A DNA stretch of 64,000 nucleotides from Rhodococcus aetherivorans (GTDB taxonomy: Bacteria; Actinomycetota; Actinomycetes; Mycobacteriales; Mycobacteriaceae), in NCBI RefSeq assembly GCF_011058165.1, contig NZ_JAALEG010000001.1, forward strand, positions 117,034-181,033, written 5' to 3'. Shown one piece after another: positions 1-16,094 of the stretch (position 1 is the stretch's first letter; the number at the start of each line of letters is the position of its first letter). The position numbers and the translations under genes were made by a program. The notes beneath the pieces were generated by a model that worked only from the letters and a program-made list of their open reading frames with translations, was not told the origin of the DNA and did not search any database.

Positions 1-1
1 C

Positions 2-1841
<1,840 letters not shown>

Positions 1842-1842
<1 letters not shown>

Positions 1843-2339
1843 TGCGGATGGAGCAGATGTACCAGGAGGTCATCCTGGACCACTACAAGCACCCGCACCA
1901 CCGGGGTCTGCGCGAGCCCTACGGCGCGGAGGTGCACCACGTGAACCCCACCTGCGGCGACGAGGTGACGCTGCGGGTGCATCTCGCCGACGACGGCACC
2001 GTCGCGGACGTCTCCTACGACGGGCAGGGCTGCTCGATCAGCCAGGCGTCCACCTCGGTGCTCACCGACCAGGTGATCGGGGAGCCGCTGGACCGGGCCC
2101 TGGCCACCGTCGACGCGTTCGCGGAGATGGTCGGCAGCCGCGGGACCGTCGAGGGCGACGAGGACGTACTCGGCGACGGCATCGCCTTCGCCGGCGTCTC
2201 GAAATACCCGGCGCGCGTGAAGTGTGCGCTGCTGGGCTGGATGGCCTTCAAGGACGCCGTCGTGCAGATCGCCGACAGCATCCACAGCACCCACAGCACT
2301 CACAGCACCGCACCCGTAGCCAGCGGAGGACAGAACTGA
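1842..2339 (+). CDS. sufU: SufU, zinc-dependent sulfurtransferase
   Basis: Protein of 165 residues of the IscU-like SufU family. It accepts persulfide sulfur from SufS and passes it to the SufBCD scaffold. Three cysteines sit at the family positions: NPTCGDEV, GQGCSISQAS and VKCALLGW, with the GCSIS spacing and length typical of SufU. The start at 1842 overlaps the sufS stop; an ATG two codons later is possible. The C-terminus carries an odd His-Ser-Thr repeat (HSTHSTHST) encoded by tandem CACAGCAC units at about 2281-2310, which is not part of the family fold. The stop overlaps the sufT start as TGATG. Confidence 0.95.
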
Positions 2340-2719
2340 TGACCGAACCCGTGACCCCGGCGGACGAGACCACCGCCGCAGCCCCGGACGCGGCTCCCAC
2401 CCTCGACCCCGAGCGGTTCGAGGAGCTCGAGGAGGCGATGCGCGACGTCGTCGATCCCGAGCTCGGAATCAACGTCGTCGACCTGGGCCTGGTCTACGGC
2501 ATCACCGAGGACGACGAGGCCGTCACCATCGACATGACGCTCACGTCGGCGGCCTGCCCGCTCACCGATGTGATCGAGGACCAGTCCCGCAACGCTCTCG
2601 TCCGCAGCGGCCTGTGCGACGAGCTGCGCATCAACTGGGTGTGGATGCCGCCGTGGGGGCCGGACAAGATCACCGAGGACGGTCGCGAGCAGCTGCGCGC
2701 GCTCGGCTTCACCGTCTGA
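2339..2719 (+). CDS. sufT: SufT, MIP18/DUF59 metal-sulfur cluster protein
   Basis: Protein of 126 residues with the DUF59 (MIP18) fold, an Fe-S maturation helper conserved at the end of actinobacterial suf operons (Rv1466-like). After an acidic Ala-rich N-terminus of about 25 residues come the family blocks AMRDVVDPELGINVVDLGL, LTSAACPLTDVIEDQ (the conserved cysteine) and WMPPWGPDKITEDGREQLRA. The ATG at 2339 overlaps the sufU stop by one base, so translation is coupled. Its role is probably cluster transfer or repair; the exact reaction is not established in this group. Confidence 0.93.
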   Translation: MTEPVTPADETTAAAPDAAPTLDPERFEELEEAMRDVVDPELGINVVDLGLVYGITEDDEAVTIDMTLTSAACPLTDVIEDQSRNALVRSGLCDELRINWVWMPPWGPDKITEDGREQLRALGFTV

Positions 2720-2727
2720 CGCGGCCG

Positions 2728-3204
2728 GTGACCCGGCCCAGCTCCCAGGCGCCCCCGGATCCGGGGGCCGGCAGCTCCCCGGATCCGATCACCGCCCTCG
2801 AACACGAGTTCATGGCGCTGATGCGCCGCGGCCGGGCACAGATGGGGGAGCGGGCCCGCGCCGTCCACCCCCGGCTGGATCCGGCGTGCTACCCGCTGCT
2901 GGTGCTGCTCGGCCGCGCCGACGCGGTGGCGATGTCGGAGCTGCTCGCGGATCTCGCCATCGAGAAGTCGACGTTGACGCGGCGCATCGACGCCGCCGCC
3001 CGGCTCGGCCTGGTCGAGCGGACGACGGACCCGCAGGACGCGCGGGCGCGGCTCGTGGCGCTCACCCCGGAAGGCCGGGAGCGGCTGACCGCGTTGCAGC
3101 GCGAGCAGACGGCGCGGTGGCGTCGCCGGCTGTCCGCATGGGACACGGCCGACGTGGAGCAGCTCACGGCGCTCCTGCGCCGCCTCGGCGACGGACTGGA
3201 CTGA
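2728..3204 (+). CDS. MarR-family transcriptional regulator
   Basis: Protein of 158 residues with the winged helix-turn-helix of MarR proteins: MSELLADLAIEKSTLTRRID is the recognition helix region, and GLVERTTDPQDARARLVALTPEGRE is the wing with the family DxRAR pattern. The GTG at 2728 is chosen because it gives normal MarR length and lies 8 bases after sufT; an ATG at 2812 would clip the first dimerisation helix. It may be read from the suf transcript. No operator was identified and the ligand is unknown. It is followed by a bidirectional terminator shared with ku. Confidence 0.85.
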   Translation: MTRPSSQAPPDPGAGSSPDPITALEHEFMALMRRGRAQMGERARAVHPRLDPACYPLLVLLGRADAVAMSELLADLAIEKSTLTRRIDAAARLGLVERTTDPQDARARLVALTPEGRERLTALQREQTARWRRRLSAWDTADVEQLTALLRRLGDGLD

Positions 3205-3210
3205 GATGTG

Positions 3211-3230
3211 GTGCCGGCCGCGGCCGGCAC
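3211..3230. repeat. 20-bp perfect palindrome after marR
   Basis: GTGCCGGCCG followed directly by its reverse complement. It lies 7 bases after the MarR stop and just before the larger terminator hairpin. It may be part of a double terminator or a protein site; no T-run follows. Confidence 0.5.
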
Positions 3231-3240
3231 CCATCCGACA

Positions 3241-3272
3241 CCTGAGGCCCCGGCCGGTGCCGGGGCCTCAGG
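3241..3272. terminator. Bidirectional terminator between marR and ku
   Basis: Perfect 14-bp arms (CCTGAGGCCCCGGC and its complement) around a CGGT loop. The ku stop codon (3268-3270) lies inside the right arm, so the hairpin can end both convergent transcripts. High-GC actinobacterial terminators often lack a clear U-tract, as here. Confidence 0.8.
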
Positions 3273-4245
3273 CCCGCTTGCGCGCGGTGGACTTCTTCGC
3301 GGGGGCCTTCTCGGTGGTCTTCTTCGCCGCCGTCTTCTTCGCGGTGGGCTTCTCGGCCGTGGTCTTCTTCGCCGGCGTCTTCTTCGCGGCGCTCTTCCTG
3401 GCGGGTGTCTTCTTCGCCGCCGCGCCCCGGGCGGGCGCGGCCGCGCCCGACTCGTCGCCGGCCGCGGCGGCGTCCACGCTGCGCTGCAGCGCAGCCACCA
3501 GGTCCAGCACCTCGGCGTCCTCGGCGGCGGGTTCCCCCGCCGGGGTCACCGGCAGCACCTTCTCGCCGCCCCGGGCGATGATGTCGTCGATCAGCGACCG
3601 CAGCTCGACCTGGTACTCGTCGGTGAACTCGTCCGGACGGAAGTCGTCGGCCATCGACTCGACGAGCATCTCCGCCATCGCCAGTTCCTTCTGCTTCGGC
3701 GGCTCCGCGTCGTCGAGCACCGGGAACGCCACCGACCGCACCTCGTCCGGCCACAGCAGGGTCTGCAGCACGAGCACGCCGTCGCGGTTGCGCAGCGCCG
3801 CCAGCCGGGTGCGCTGCCGCAGCGTGAAGTGCACCAGTGCGGTGCGATCGGTCTGCGTGAGCGTCTCGGCCAGCAGCGTGTACGCCTTCGGCGACGACGA
3901 GTCCGGCTCGAGGTAGTACGACTTCTCGAACAGGATCGGGTCGATCTGCTCGGTCGGGACGAACTGCAGCACCGGGATCTCGTGTTTCTCCGCGACGGGC
4001 AGCTTGTCGAAGTCCTCGTCGGCGAGCACGACCCGCACGCCCTCGTCGGAGTCGTAGGCCTTGTCGATCTCGGCGTAGGGCACCGACTCGCCGCACTCGG
4101 TGCAGATCCGGTCGTACTTGATCCGCCCGCCGTCCTTCGCATGCACCTGGTGGAACCGGATGTCGTGGCTCTCCGTGGCCGAATACACCTTCACCGGCAC
4201 GTTCACCAGCCCGAACGCGATGGAACCCTTCCAGATCGAACGCAT
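3268..4245 (-). CDS. ku: Ku, non-homologous end-joining DNA-end protein
   Basis: Protein of 325 residues of the bacterial Ku family, a homodimeric ring that binds double-strand DNA ends and recruits ligase D. It opens with the canonical MRSIWKGSIAFGLVNVPVKVYSA-type block and keeps DGGRIKYDRICTECGE-type residues of the core to about residue 255. The last 60 residues are a lysine/alanine tail with repeated AKKTPAKKT-like units, an extension in some actinobacterial Ku proteins that binds DNA. No ligD is adjacent. The ATG at 4245 lies 52 bases after crtL on the same strand, so co-transcription is possible. Confidence 0.96.
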   Translation of the reverse strand: MRSIWKGSIAFGLVNVPVKVYSATESHDIRFHQVHAKDGGRIKYDRICTECGESVPYAEIDKAYDSDEGVRVVLADEDFDKLPVAEKHEIPVLQFVPTEQIDPILFEKSYYLEPDSSSPKAYTLLAETLTQTDRTALVHFTLRQRTRLAALRNRDGVLVLQTLLWPDEVRSVAFPVLDDAEPPKQKELAMAEMLVESMADDFRPDEFTDEYQVELRSLIDDIIARGGEKVLPVTPAGEPAAEDAEVLDLVAALQRSVDAAAAGDESGAAAPARGAAAKKTPARKSAAKKTPAKKTTAEKPTAKKTAAKKTTEKAPAKKSTARKRA

Positions 4246-4297
4246 GGTTCCATCATGATCGAGATCGGCGCCCGCCGCGCGGAACCGGGCGAACTCC

Positions 4298-5407
4298 TCA
4301 CCACAGGGCGCGCAGCATCGCCCCGCGCAACGCCGGCGAACCCGTCGCGAACATCCGGGTCATCGCCGCCACCGTCCCGCCGAGGTCGGTGCGGCCCGAC
4401 AGGTAGGAGCGCTGGCGTTCCGGTGGCAGCGTGAAGAACCCCGCGAAGAACGCCGGGGTCTGTTCCGGGCGTAGTCCCAGCAGCACCCGCAGCCCCGAGG
4501 CGCGCAGCTGCGCGACCGCACGCGCGGACGGGGACCACAACGCCGCCGTGGCGCTGCGGCCCCCGGCGAGCGCGTGCGCCACCGGATCGGCCGCCGCCAG
4601 CGACGCCGCCACCGCGTAGCCGGTGCCCGGGTGCATCAGCCCGCCGCGGGCGCCGAACCGGGCCACCCCGCGCGCCGACCCCGGCGGGGGTTGCACGGCG
4701 AACCGCACCCGCTCCACCGGCTCCGTCCCGCTCAGCGTGACCCCGCGCGCGGCGAGCCGGGCCTCGAGGCGGCGCCGCAACTCGGCGAGCGGAATGGCGG
4801 GCCGCCCCACCAGGCAGGTCTCCTCCAGCAGCACCCGGCCGCCGCCGAGCGGCACCGCGTACAGGAACGACGGCGCATCCCCGGAGCGGGTGCGGTTGTC
4901 GCGCCGCCAGTCCATGAACCAGGCGGCGCGGCCCTCCAGCACGGGTGCGGCAGTGGCGGTGTCGACCGTGACCCCGAAGGCGGTCTGCTGGGCGCGGGAG
5001 CGGTCGGCGGGCACCCCGCGCGCGTCGATCACGCTCCGGGCCCGCAGCACGCTTCCGTCCGCGAGGGTGACGCGATCCGGGGCGACGGCGTCCACCCGGC
5101 CGGCCCGTACCCGCGCCGGCTCCAGCGCCAGGCTTCGCTGCAGTGCCGACGCATCGAACACACCGTAGGGGCGCTCGATCCGGTGTGGCCGCACCGTCCA
5201 CGCCGCCGGCTCGTCCACCCGCGCCGCGAGCACCGAGGGGGGCAGCCACGACGGCAGCTCGTCGAGCCACGCCGCATACGTCGCAGTCCACGGCCGATCC
5301 GGCTGCGGGTCCACGGCCAGCACGTCGAGACCCGCGGCGACCGCCCGGTGTGCCACCGCACGCCCCGCCGGCCCGAGCCCGACGACCAGCACCTCCGCGT
5401 CTATCAC
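4298..5407 (-). CDS. crtL: Lycopene cyclase (CrtY/CrtL family flavoprotein)
   Basis: Enzyme of 369 residues that cyclises the ends of lycopene in carotenoid synthesis. An N-terminal dinucleotide fold has GLGPAGRAVAHRA at about residues 10-22, followed by family blocks PWTATYAAWLDELP, AAWFMDWR, LLEETCLV, MHPGTGYAVAAS and FFTLPPERQRSYLSG. All belong to the CrtY/plant-type cyclase family, in which rhodococcal members are known as beta-cyclases. No phytoene synthase or desaturase is nearby. The GTG start at 5407 lies 3 bases after the stop of the SDR gene, so the two are an operon. Confidence 0.93.
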   Translation of the reverse strand: MIDAEVLVVGLGPAGRAVAHRAVAAGLDVLAVDPQPDRPWTATYAAWLDELPSWLPPSVLAARVDEPAAWTVRPHRIERPYGVFDASALQRSLALEPARVRAGRVDAVAPDRVTLADGSVLRARSVIDARGVPADRSRAQQTAFGVTVDTATAAPVLEGRAAWFMDWRRDNRTRSGDAPSFLYAVPLGGGRVLLEETCLVGRPAIPLAELRRRLEARLAARGVTLSGTEPVERVRFAVQPPPGSARGVARFGARGGLMHPGTGYAVAASLAAADPVAHALAGGRSATAALWSPSARAVAQLRASGLRVLLGLRPEQTPAFFAGFFTLPPERQRSYLSGRTDLGGTVAAMTRMFATGSPALRGAMLRALW

Positions 5408-5410
5408 CCG

Positions 5411-6199
<789 letters not shown>

Positions 6200-6220
6200 G
6201 CCGGCGAACGTAGCGCATCT

Positions 6221-6253
6221 CACCCCGGCATCCCGGGGTGGACACGGTAAAAT
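6221..6253 (+). promoter_or_regulatory. Divergent promoter region with inverted repeat and -10 of the ABC-F gene
   Basis: An 8-bp inverted repeat (CACCCCGG-N4-CCGGGGTG, 6221-6240) is followed at 6248-6253 by TAAAAT, the best -10 hexamer in this region, 72 bases before the ABC-F start. It sits in the 125-base gap between the divergent SDR and ABC-F genes. No convincing -35 was seen. The repeat could be an operator. Confidence 0.45.
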
Positions 6254-6324
6254 GAATGGTTCGTGCGCCTGCCCCTGCGGCATCATTGGCAGCCAATCCG
6301 AGTCGTCCCCGAGGAGCCTCACGC

Positions 6325-7953
<1,629 letters not shown>

Positions 7954-8107
7954 GGTCCGGCCCTGCGTGACCGTGCGCGGGAGTACCCGGAGCCGATCGT
8001 GCCGGCGCGGGGTGCGGCCGCGGCCCGGACCTGCGCGATTCCTCCCGGCACCTCGCCCCGTCCACTAGCCTGGAAGCGGGGCCTTGCCGAGCCGACGGGA
8101 GGATCCG

Positions 8108-8353
8108 ATGGCACGCAAATCCGGGCACGCCGGGAATGTACTGACCAAGGGCACACGGGTCACGGGGGAATCGCGTGACCGTCTCCAGGCAGAACTGAAA
8201 CGCCGCTACGAGGCCGGGGCGAGCATCCGGACGCTGGCGCAGGAGACGGGCCGTTCCTACGGGTTCGTGCACAACGTGCTCGTGGAGTCCCATGTAGCGC
8301 TGCGTGGCCGGGGCGGACCGAACCGGCGGAGCGCGGCGCGCGCCTCGACCTGA
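8108..8353 (+). CDS. Small helix-turn-helix protein (Rv1473A-like)
   Basis: Protein of 81 residues. The central part, SIRTLAQETGRSYGFVHNVL, is a helix-turn-helix of the kind in resolvase/Hin-type and small actinobacterial regulators. It is preceded by a charged helix (ESRDRLQAELKRRYEAG) and ends in a basic tail. The ATG at 8108 is preceded by GGAGG at good spacing. TAGCCT at about 8075 may be a -10. Conserved between ABC-F and acnR in mycobacteria; target unknown. Confidence 0.8.
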   Translation: MARKSGHAGNVLTKGTRVTGESRDRLQAELKRRYEAGASIRTLAQETGRSYGFVHNVLVESHVALRGRGGPNRRSAARAST

Positions 8354-8358
8354 GCGGG

Positions 8359-8931
8359 TCAGCCGGCGGCGGTCCGTCGCACGGACTCCTCGACCAGGTC
8401 CAGTACCGCCGACAGTTCGCTGTCGGCGGTGCCCGAGGCGAGCCGCGCGATGAGGCCGTCGAGGACCAGGTCCAGGTAGCTGAGCACCACCTCGGTCGGC
8501 ACGTCGTCGCGCAGCCGGCCGGCTTCGCGTTGCCGCTCGAGCCGGCCCACGGTCGCCTTGGTCAGCTCGGCGGAGTGCTGTGTCCACGCCTTCGCGAAGT
8601 CCGGGTCGGTGCGCAGGCGCCGGGTGATCTCCAGCCGGGTGCCGAGCCAGTCGAACTGCTCCGGTGAGGCGAGCATGTCCCGCATCACCTGCACGAGGCC
8701 CTGCTCGGCGGCGACGTCGGCCATCCGCGCCGCATCCTCCTGGGCCAGCGCCAGGAACAGCCCGTCCTTGTCCTTGAAGTGATGGAAGATCGCGCCGCGG
8801 GACAGTCCCGTGGCGTCCTCCAGGCGGCGCACCGTGGCGCCGTCGTAGCCGAACTCGGCGAAGCACCGTCGCGCGCCGGCGAGGATCTGACTCCGGCGTG
8901 CGGCGAGGTGGTCCTCACTGACCTTGGGCAC
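8359..8931 (-). CDS. acnR: AcnR, TetR-family repressor of aconitase
   Basis: TetR-family protein of 190 residues. The DNA-binding domain is at residues 10-55, with ATVRRLEDATGLSRGAIFHHFKDKDGLFLALA as the turn and recognition helix (split by family pattern), and the rest is the ligand-binding domain. It lies 97 bases downstream of acn on the same strand, the arrangement in which corynebacterial AcnR represses acn. A sequence close to the published AcnR site is present upstream of acn (11963-11978). The GTG at 8931 follows GAAAGGA and matches the family start PKVSEDHLAARR; starts further upstream are not supported. Confidence 0.9.
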   Translation of the reverse strand: MPKVSEDHLAARRSQILAGARRCFAEFGYDGATVRRLEDATGLSRGAIFHHFKDKDGLFLALAQEDAARMADVAAEQGLVQVMRDMLASPEQFDWLGTRLEITRRLRTDPDFAKAWTQHSAELTKATVGRLERQREAGRLRDDVPTEVVLSYLDLVLDGLIARLASGTADSELSAVLDLVEESVRRTAAG

Positions 8932-9028
8932 CGCGAACGTCCTTTCGGGGAAGAGACGGCGGGCCCGAGACGAGACGTCCCGAGCCCGCCGCCGGTGCAC
9001 TGCGTGTGCGGTGAACCGATCTCGGACG

Positions 9029-12636
<3,608 letters not shown>

Positions 12637-12669
12637 CCGGACCGCACCGAGAATTTTCCCGGCCACCAC

Positions 12670-12685
12670 TGTGGCCGTCGTCACA
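12670..12685. promoter_or_regulatory. CRP/GlxR-like site before ripA
   Basis: TGTGG-CCGTCG-TCACA differs from the CRP/GlxR consensus TGTGA-N6-TCACA at one arm position. It is centred about 20 bases upstream of the TTGACA hexamer at 12696, a usual place for an activator. Confidence 0.55.
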
Positions 12686-12695
12686 GTTCAGGGCG

Positions 12696-12725
12696 TTGAC
12701 ACAGGTCGAATTACCCTTCTGTTAT
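12696..12725 (+). promoter_or_regulatory. Promoter of ripA
   Basis: A perfect TTGACA -35 (12696-12701) is followed after 18 bases by TGTTAT (12720-12725). The start of transcription would be near 12732, leaving a leader of about 220 bases before the ripA start. Confidence 0.6.
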
Positions 12726-12731
12726 TTGTGA

Positions 12732-12953
12732 CTGGAGTTTCCTCGGGGTGCAAAGTGTCGTACGGTGCACTTGGCGCTCTTGGGGAAGGGGTGTCACACA
12801 TACCCGGAGTCGGGTCGCGGTGCGAACCGTGAGGCGACGCCGGGCTGCCGAGCGATGCAACCGCGGCCTCGTCCGCGGTGGATCGCTGCTGCGGCGACCC
12901 CTTTCCAGGTTGCGCTCGGGTGCGTCCCGCCGGCGCGACCGAGGGAGGGCGAT
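12732..12953 (+). promoter_or_regulatory. Long structured 5' leader of ripA
   Basis: The gap between 12637 and 12953 holds no gene. Its transcribed part contains a two-tier hairpin at 12851-12887: outer stem AGCGAT/ATCGCT, inner stem ACCGCGG/CCGCGGT, with a 6-base loop. It ends with the GAGGGAGGG ribosome site. Leaders of this length before cell-wall hydrolase genes are often regulatory in actinobacteria, but the conserved words of the c-di-AMP (ydaO) riboswitch were not found. The RNA class is unknown. Confidence 0.45.
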
Positions 12954-14780
12954 GTGAGGCGTAGCGGTATACGGCAGGCGATGTCCCGACAGCCGTCGCG
13001 GACGCCCCGAAGACGCCGACTGTCCCGCACGACCCGGCTGGTTCTCGGTCTCGGCCTGGCCGCCTCCCTGATCGCGGGTACCGCCGCGTCCGCCGGCGCG
13101 GTACCGTCCCCGCCGCCGAATCCCAGCGATGCCGATCTCGCGGCCGCCGGGGTGGCCGTCGCCGCCGGGGTGGACCAGGTGGGCAGCCTCATCCTCCGGA
13201 TCGCCACCGCCGACCAGCAACTCGCCGAACTCGAGAATCAGGTCGCGGTCAAGCGGGAGAACGTCAACCGTGCCCTCGTGGACCTGCAGTCCGCCCGCGA
13301 CGCCGCCGACGCCGCCGCCCACGCGGTCGCCCTGTCGCAGCAGGCGCTGAAGGACGCGGGCACCCGGATCCGGCAGGCGCAGCAGGACTTCGACGCGTTC
13401 GCCCGCGACAGCTACGTCCAGGGCACCAATGTCGCCTCCCTCGCCTCGTTCATCGGCTCCACCGGTCCCGACGACCTGCTCGACCGCGCCCAGATCATGC
13501 GCCTGCTCTCCGCGGGCCGCACCGTCGTCCTCGACGCCCTCGAACGCGCCCGCACCGAGCAGGCCAACCGGGACTCGCGGGCGCGGGCCAGCAAGCAGGA
13601 GGCGGACGCCGCCGCCGCCGCGGCGGAGGAACGCCGGGCCGCCGCCGAGGCGGCGATCGCCGAGGCGCGCACCGCGCTGGCCGCGCAGACGGCCGAGAAG
13701 CAACGCATCGAACAGGACCGCGCGCAGGCGCAGGCCGAACTCGACCGGGCCCGCGGCACCGTCACCGGGCTCGAGGGCCAGCGCGCGCAGTACGCGGAGT
13801 GGGATCGGCAGCGGCAGGCCGAGGAGGCCGCGGCGGCCGCGGCCGAGACCGCCGCCCGGCAGGCTGCGGCCGACGCCGCCCGGCGCGTCGCCGCCGACGC
13901 CGACGCCCGCGCCCGCGCGGCCGAACTGGCCAACGGGCAGCGGCCCCACACCCAGATCGACGACTACGTGCGGCCCCGGCCGGCGGCCGCCGAATCCGGC
14001 GAGTCCGAGGTCGGATTCGAGTCGCCGCTGCCACCCACCTCCGACGCGACCACCACCCGGCCGGGCCGCACCACGCCCGAGCAGGACGAGTCGGGTACCG
14101 ACGGGTCGGGCACCGACGGATCCGAGGACGGCACCGGCGGGTCGGGCACCGACGGACCCGGGGACGGCACCGACGGATCGGGGGACGGCACCGACGGATC
14201 GGGCGAGCCGACGACCGACGGCAGCGGCGAGTCCGACTCGGAGGACTCGACGATCCCCGACCGCGCCGACCCGGTCGAGGAGGAGGGCACCACCACGTCT
14301 CCGCCGACCCGCAGCCGGCCCAGGACCACTCCCAAGCCGGGCTCGACCCTCGGCGGCACCGCCGCCGTCGAAACGGTGATCGACCGGGCGATGTCGCAGA
14401 TCGGGGTGCCCTACGCCTGGGGTGGTGGCGACGAGAACGGTCCGACCCTCGGCATCCGCGACGGCGGCGTCGCCGACAGCTACGGGGACTACAACAAGGT
14501 CGGCTTCGACTGCTCCGGGCTGATGATCTACGCATTCGCCGGGATCGGGATCTCGCTGCCGCACTACACCGGCTACCAGTACACCGCGGGCGAGCAGGTG
14601 CCGTCGGCCGAGATGCGCCGCGGCGACATGATCTTCTACGGCCCGAACGCCAGCCAGCACGTGGGCCTATACCTGGGCGACGGGCAGATGATCGAGGCGC
14701 CGCAGTCGGGTTCGCACGTGAAGATCTCACCGGTACGCTGGGACGGCATGACCCCGTACGTGGTACGGATGGTGTCCTGA
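12954..14780 (+). CDS. ripA: RipA-type NlpC/P60 peptidoglycan endopeptidase
   Basis: Secreted protein of 608 residues. A basic N-terminus and hydrophobic stretch (LVLGLGLAASLIAGTAASAGA) make a signal peptide. Residues about 60-330 form a long alanine-rich coiled coil. A linker at about 370-445 contains DGSGTDGS-like repeats. The C-terminal NlpC/P60 domain has catalytic Cys in GFDCSGLM, His in SQHVGLYLG, and the third polar residue near MIEAPQSG. It cleaves peptide stems at the division septum. The GTG at 12954 has a strong GAGGGAGGG site. Only one such gene lies here, where M. tuberculosis has ripA and ripB. The next genes are moxR/DUF58/VWA. Confidence 0.9.
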   Translation: MRRSGIRQAMSRQPSRTPRRRRLSRTTRLVLGLGLAASLIAGTAASAGAVPSPPPNPSDADLAAAGVAVAAGVDQVGSLILRIATADQQLAELENQVAVKRENVNRALVDLQSARDAADAAAHAVALSQQALKDAGTRIRQAQQDFDAFARDSYVQGTNVASLASFIGSTGPDDLLDRAQIMRLLSAGRTVVLDALERARTEQANRDSRARASKQEADAAAAAAEERRAAAEAAIAEARTALAAQTAEKQRIEQDRAQAQAELDRARGTVTGLEGQRAQYAEWDRQRQAEEAAAAAAETAARQAAADAARRVAADADARARAAELANGQRPHTQIDDYVRPRPAAAESGESEVGFESPLPPTSDATTTRPGRTTPEQDESGTDGSGTDGSEDGTGGSGTDGPGDGTDGSGDGTDGSGEPTTDGSGESDSEDSTIPDRADPVEEEGTTTSPPTRSRPRTTPKPGSTLGGTAAVETVIDRAMSQIGVPYAWGGGDENGPTLGIRDGGVADSYGDYNKVGFDCSGLMIYAFAGIGISLPHYTGYQYTAGEQVPSAEMRRGDMIFYGPNASQHVGLYLGDGQMIEAPQSGSHVKISPVRWDGMTPYVVRMVS

Positions 14781-14888
14781 GGCACCGCTTCGGCCCGGCC
14801 GGAGGCGGGCTCGCTCGACACCGGTGACCGCGGGCGTCGGCTCGGCGACGGCGGGGGCGTCCGGCACCTGGAATAGTGGTGTGGGTAG

Positions 14889-16094
14889 GTGACTTCGAGC
14901 AGGAACGACCTAGGCGAAAGCGGTGGATTCTTGGTGACCTCACGCGAGGGTGGCACGTCGGGCACGGCAACGTCGGACGCGAAGACCGCCACGGCGGCCG
15001 CGGCCGCCCCGGCCGGGGACGCGGCACGCACGTCGGACCAGGCACACGATGTGCGCCTGCTCGAGCAGGCGATCTACGAGGTCAAACGGGTGATCGTCGG
15101 TCAGGACCGGCTCGTCGAGCGGATGCTCGTCGGCGTCCTCGCCCGCGGCCACGTGTTGCTCGAAGGTGTTCCCGGCGTGGCCAAGACCCTCGCGGTCGAG
15201 ACGTTCGCGAAGGTCGTCGGCGGCTCGTTCTCCCGCGTGCAGTTCACCCCGGACCTGGTGCCGACCGACCTCGTCGGCACCCGCATCTACCGGCAGGGCC
15301 GCGAGGCGTTCGACACCGAACTCGGGCCCGTCGTGGCGAACTTCGTGCTCGCCGACGAGATCAACCGGGCCCCGGCGAAGGTACAGTCCGCGCTGCTCGA
15401 GGTGATGGCCGAACGGCACGTCACGATCGGTGGCAGGACCTTCCCCATGCCCGACCCGTTCCTGGTGATGGCCACCCAGAACCCGATCGAGAACGAGGGC
15501 GTGTATCCGCTGCCGGAGGCCCAGCGCGACCGGTTCCTGTTCAAGGTCCTCGTCGACTACCCCACGGTCGAGGAGGAACGCGAGATCGTCTACCGCATGG
15601 GGGTGGCCGCACCCGAACCCAAGCAGGTCCTCGACAGCGACGAGCTGATCCGCCTGCAGCAGGTCGCCAACCGCGTGTTCGTCCACCACGCCCTCGTCGA
15701 CTACGTGGTGCGCGTCATCTTCGCCACCCGCGCCCCCGGCGAGATCGGCCTGACCGAGGTCGACGGGTGGATCGCCTACGGGGCCTCCCCGCGGGCGACC
15801 CTCGGCATCATCTCCGCCGCGCGCGCCCTGGCGCTGCTGCGCGGTCGCGACTACGTCGTGCCGCAGGACGTCGTCGACATCATCCCGGACGTGCTGCGGC
15901 ACCGGCTGGTGCTGTCCTACGACGCCCTCGCCGACGACGTCACGCCCGACCAGATCATCGCCCGCATCCTGCAGACCGTCGGCATGCCGCAGGTCGCCCC
16001 GCAGGCCAACCCGCCCGCCCCGGTCCCGGTCGGGGCCGCGGCCGCGCCGGCGGCAGGCGTGACCGGGCCGGAGGCGGGTGCGGGGCAGCGGTGA
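14889..16094 (+). CDS. moxR: MoxR-family AAA+ ATPase
   Basis: AAA+ chaperone-like ATPase of up to 401 residues. After an Ala/Thr-rich disordered N-terminus (about 50 residues) it has Walker A LEGVPGVAKTLAVE, Walker B VLADEINRAP, the sensor segment MATQNPIENEGVYPLPEAQRDRF, and the C-terminal lid. MoxR proteins work with VWA-domain partners to mature or insert metal or other factors; the substrate here is unknown. The start is uncertain: GTG 14889 and GTG 14934 are both in frame before the conserved part. The stop overlaps the next GTG by four bases (GTGA), so it is coupled to DUF58. Confidence 0.93.
   Translation: MTSSRNDLGESGGFLVTSREGGTSGTATSDAKTATAAAAAPAGDAARTSDQAHDVRLLEQAIYEVKRVIVGQDRLVERMLVGVLARGHVLLEGVPGVAKTLAVETFAKVVGGSFSRVQFTPDLVPTDLVGTRIYRQGREAFDTELGPVVANFVLADEINRAPAKVQSALLEVMAERHVTIGGRTFPMPDPFLVMATQNPIENEGVYPLPEAQRDRFLFKVLVDYPTVEEEREIVYRMGVAAPEPKQVLDSDELIRLQQVANRVFVHHALVDYVVRVIFATRAPGEIGLTEVDGWIAYGASPRATLGIISAARALALLRGRDYVVPQDVVDIIPDVLRHRLVLSYDALADDVTPDQIIARILQTVGMPQVAPQANPPAPVPVGAAAAPAAGVTGPEAGAGQR

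Noticed and set aside
6252..6324. Cys-rich upstream ORF (MNGSCACPCG...) in the ABC-F leader
   Set aside because: Frame opens at an ATG overlapping the -10 and does not stop until about 6671, deep inside the ABC-F gene. It has no ribosome site, so a leader-peptide role is unlikely.
12732..12953. c-di-AMP (ydaO/yuaA) riboswitch before ripA
   Set aside because: Such riboswitches precede some actinobacterial cell-wall hydrolase genes, but the conserved blocks I know from them (GGGGTGAATC-like and CAGCTAACC-like) are not present.
14098..14230. Tandem GAC-GGA-TCG-type DNA repeat as a separate repeat feature
   Set aside because: It encodes the DGSGTDGS linker of RipA and is explained by the protein; units are irregular.
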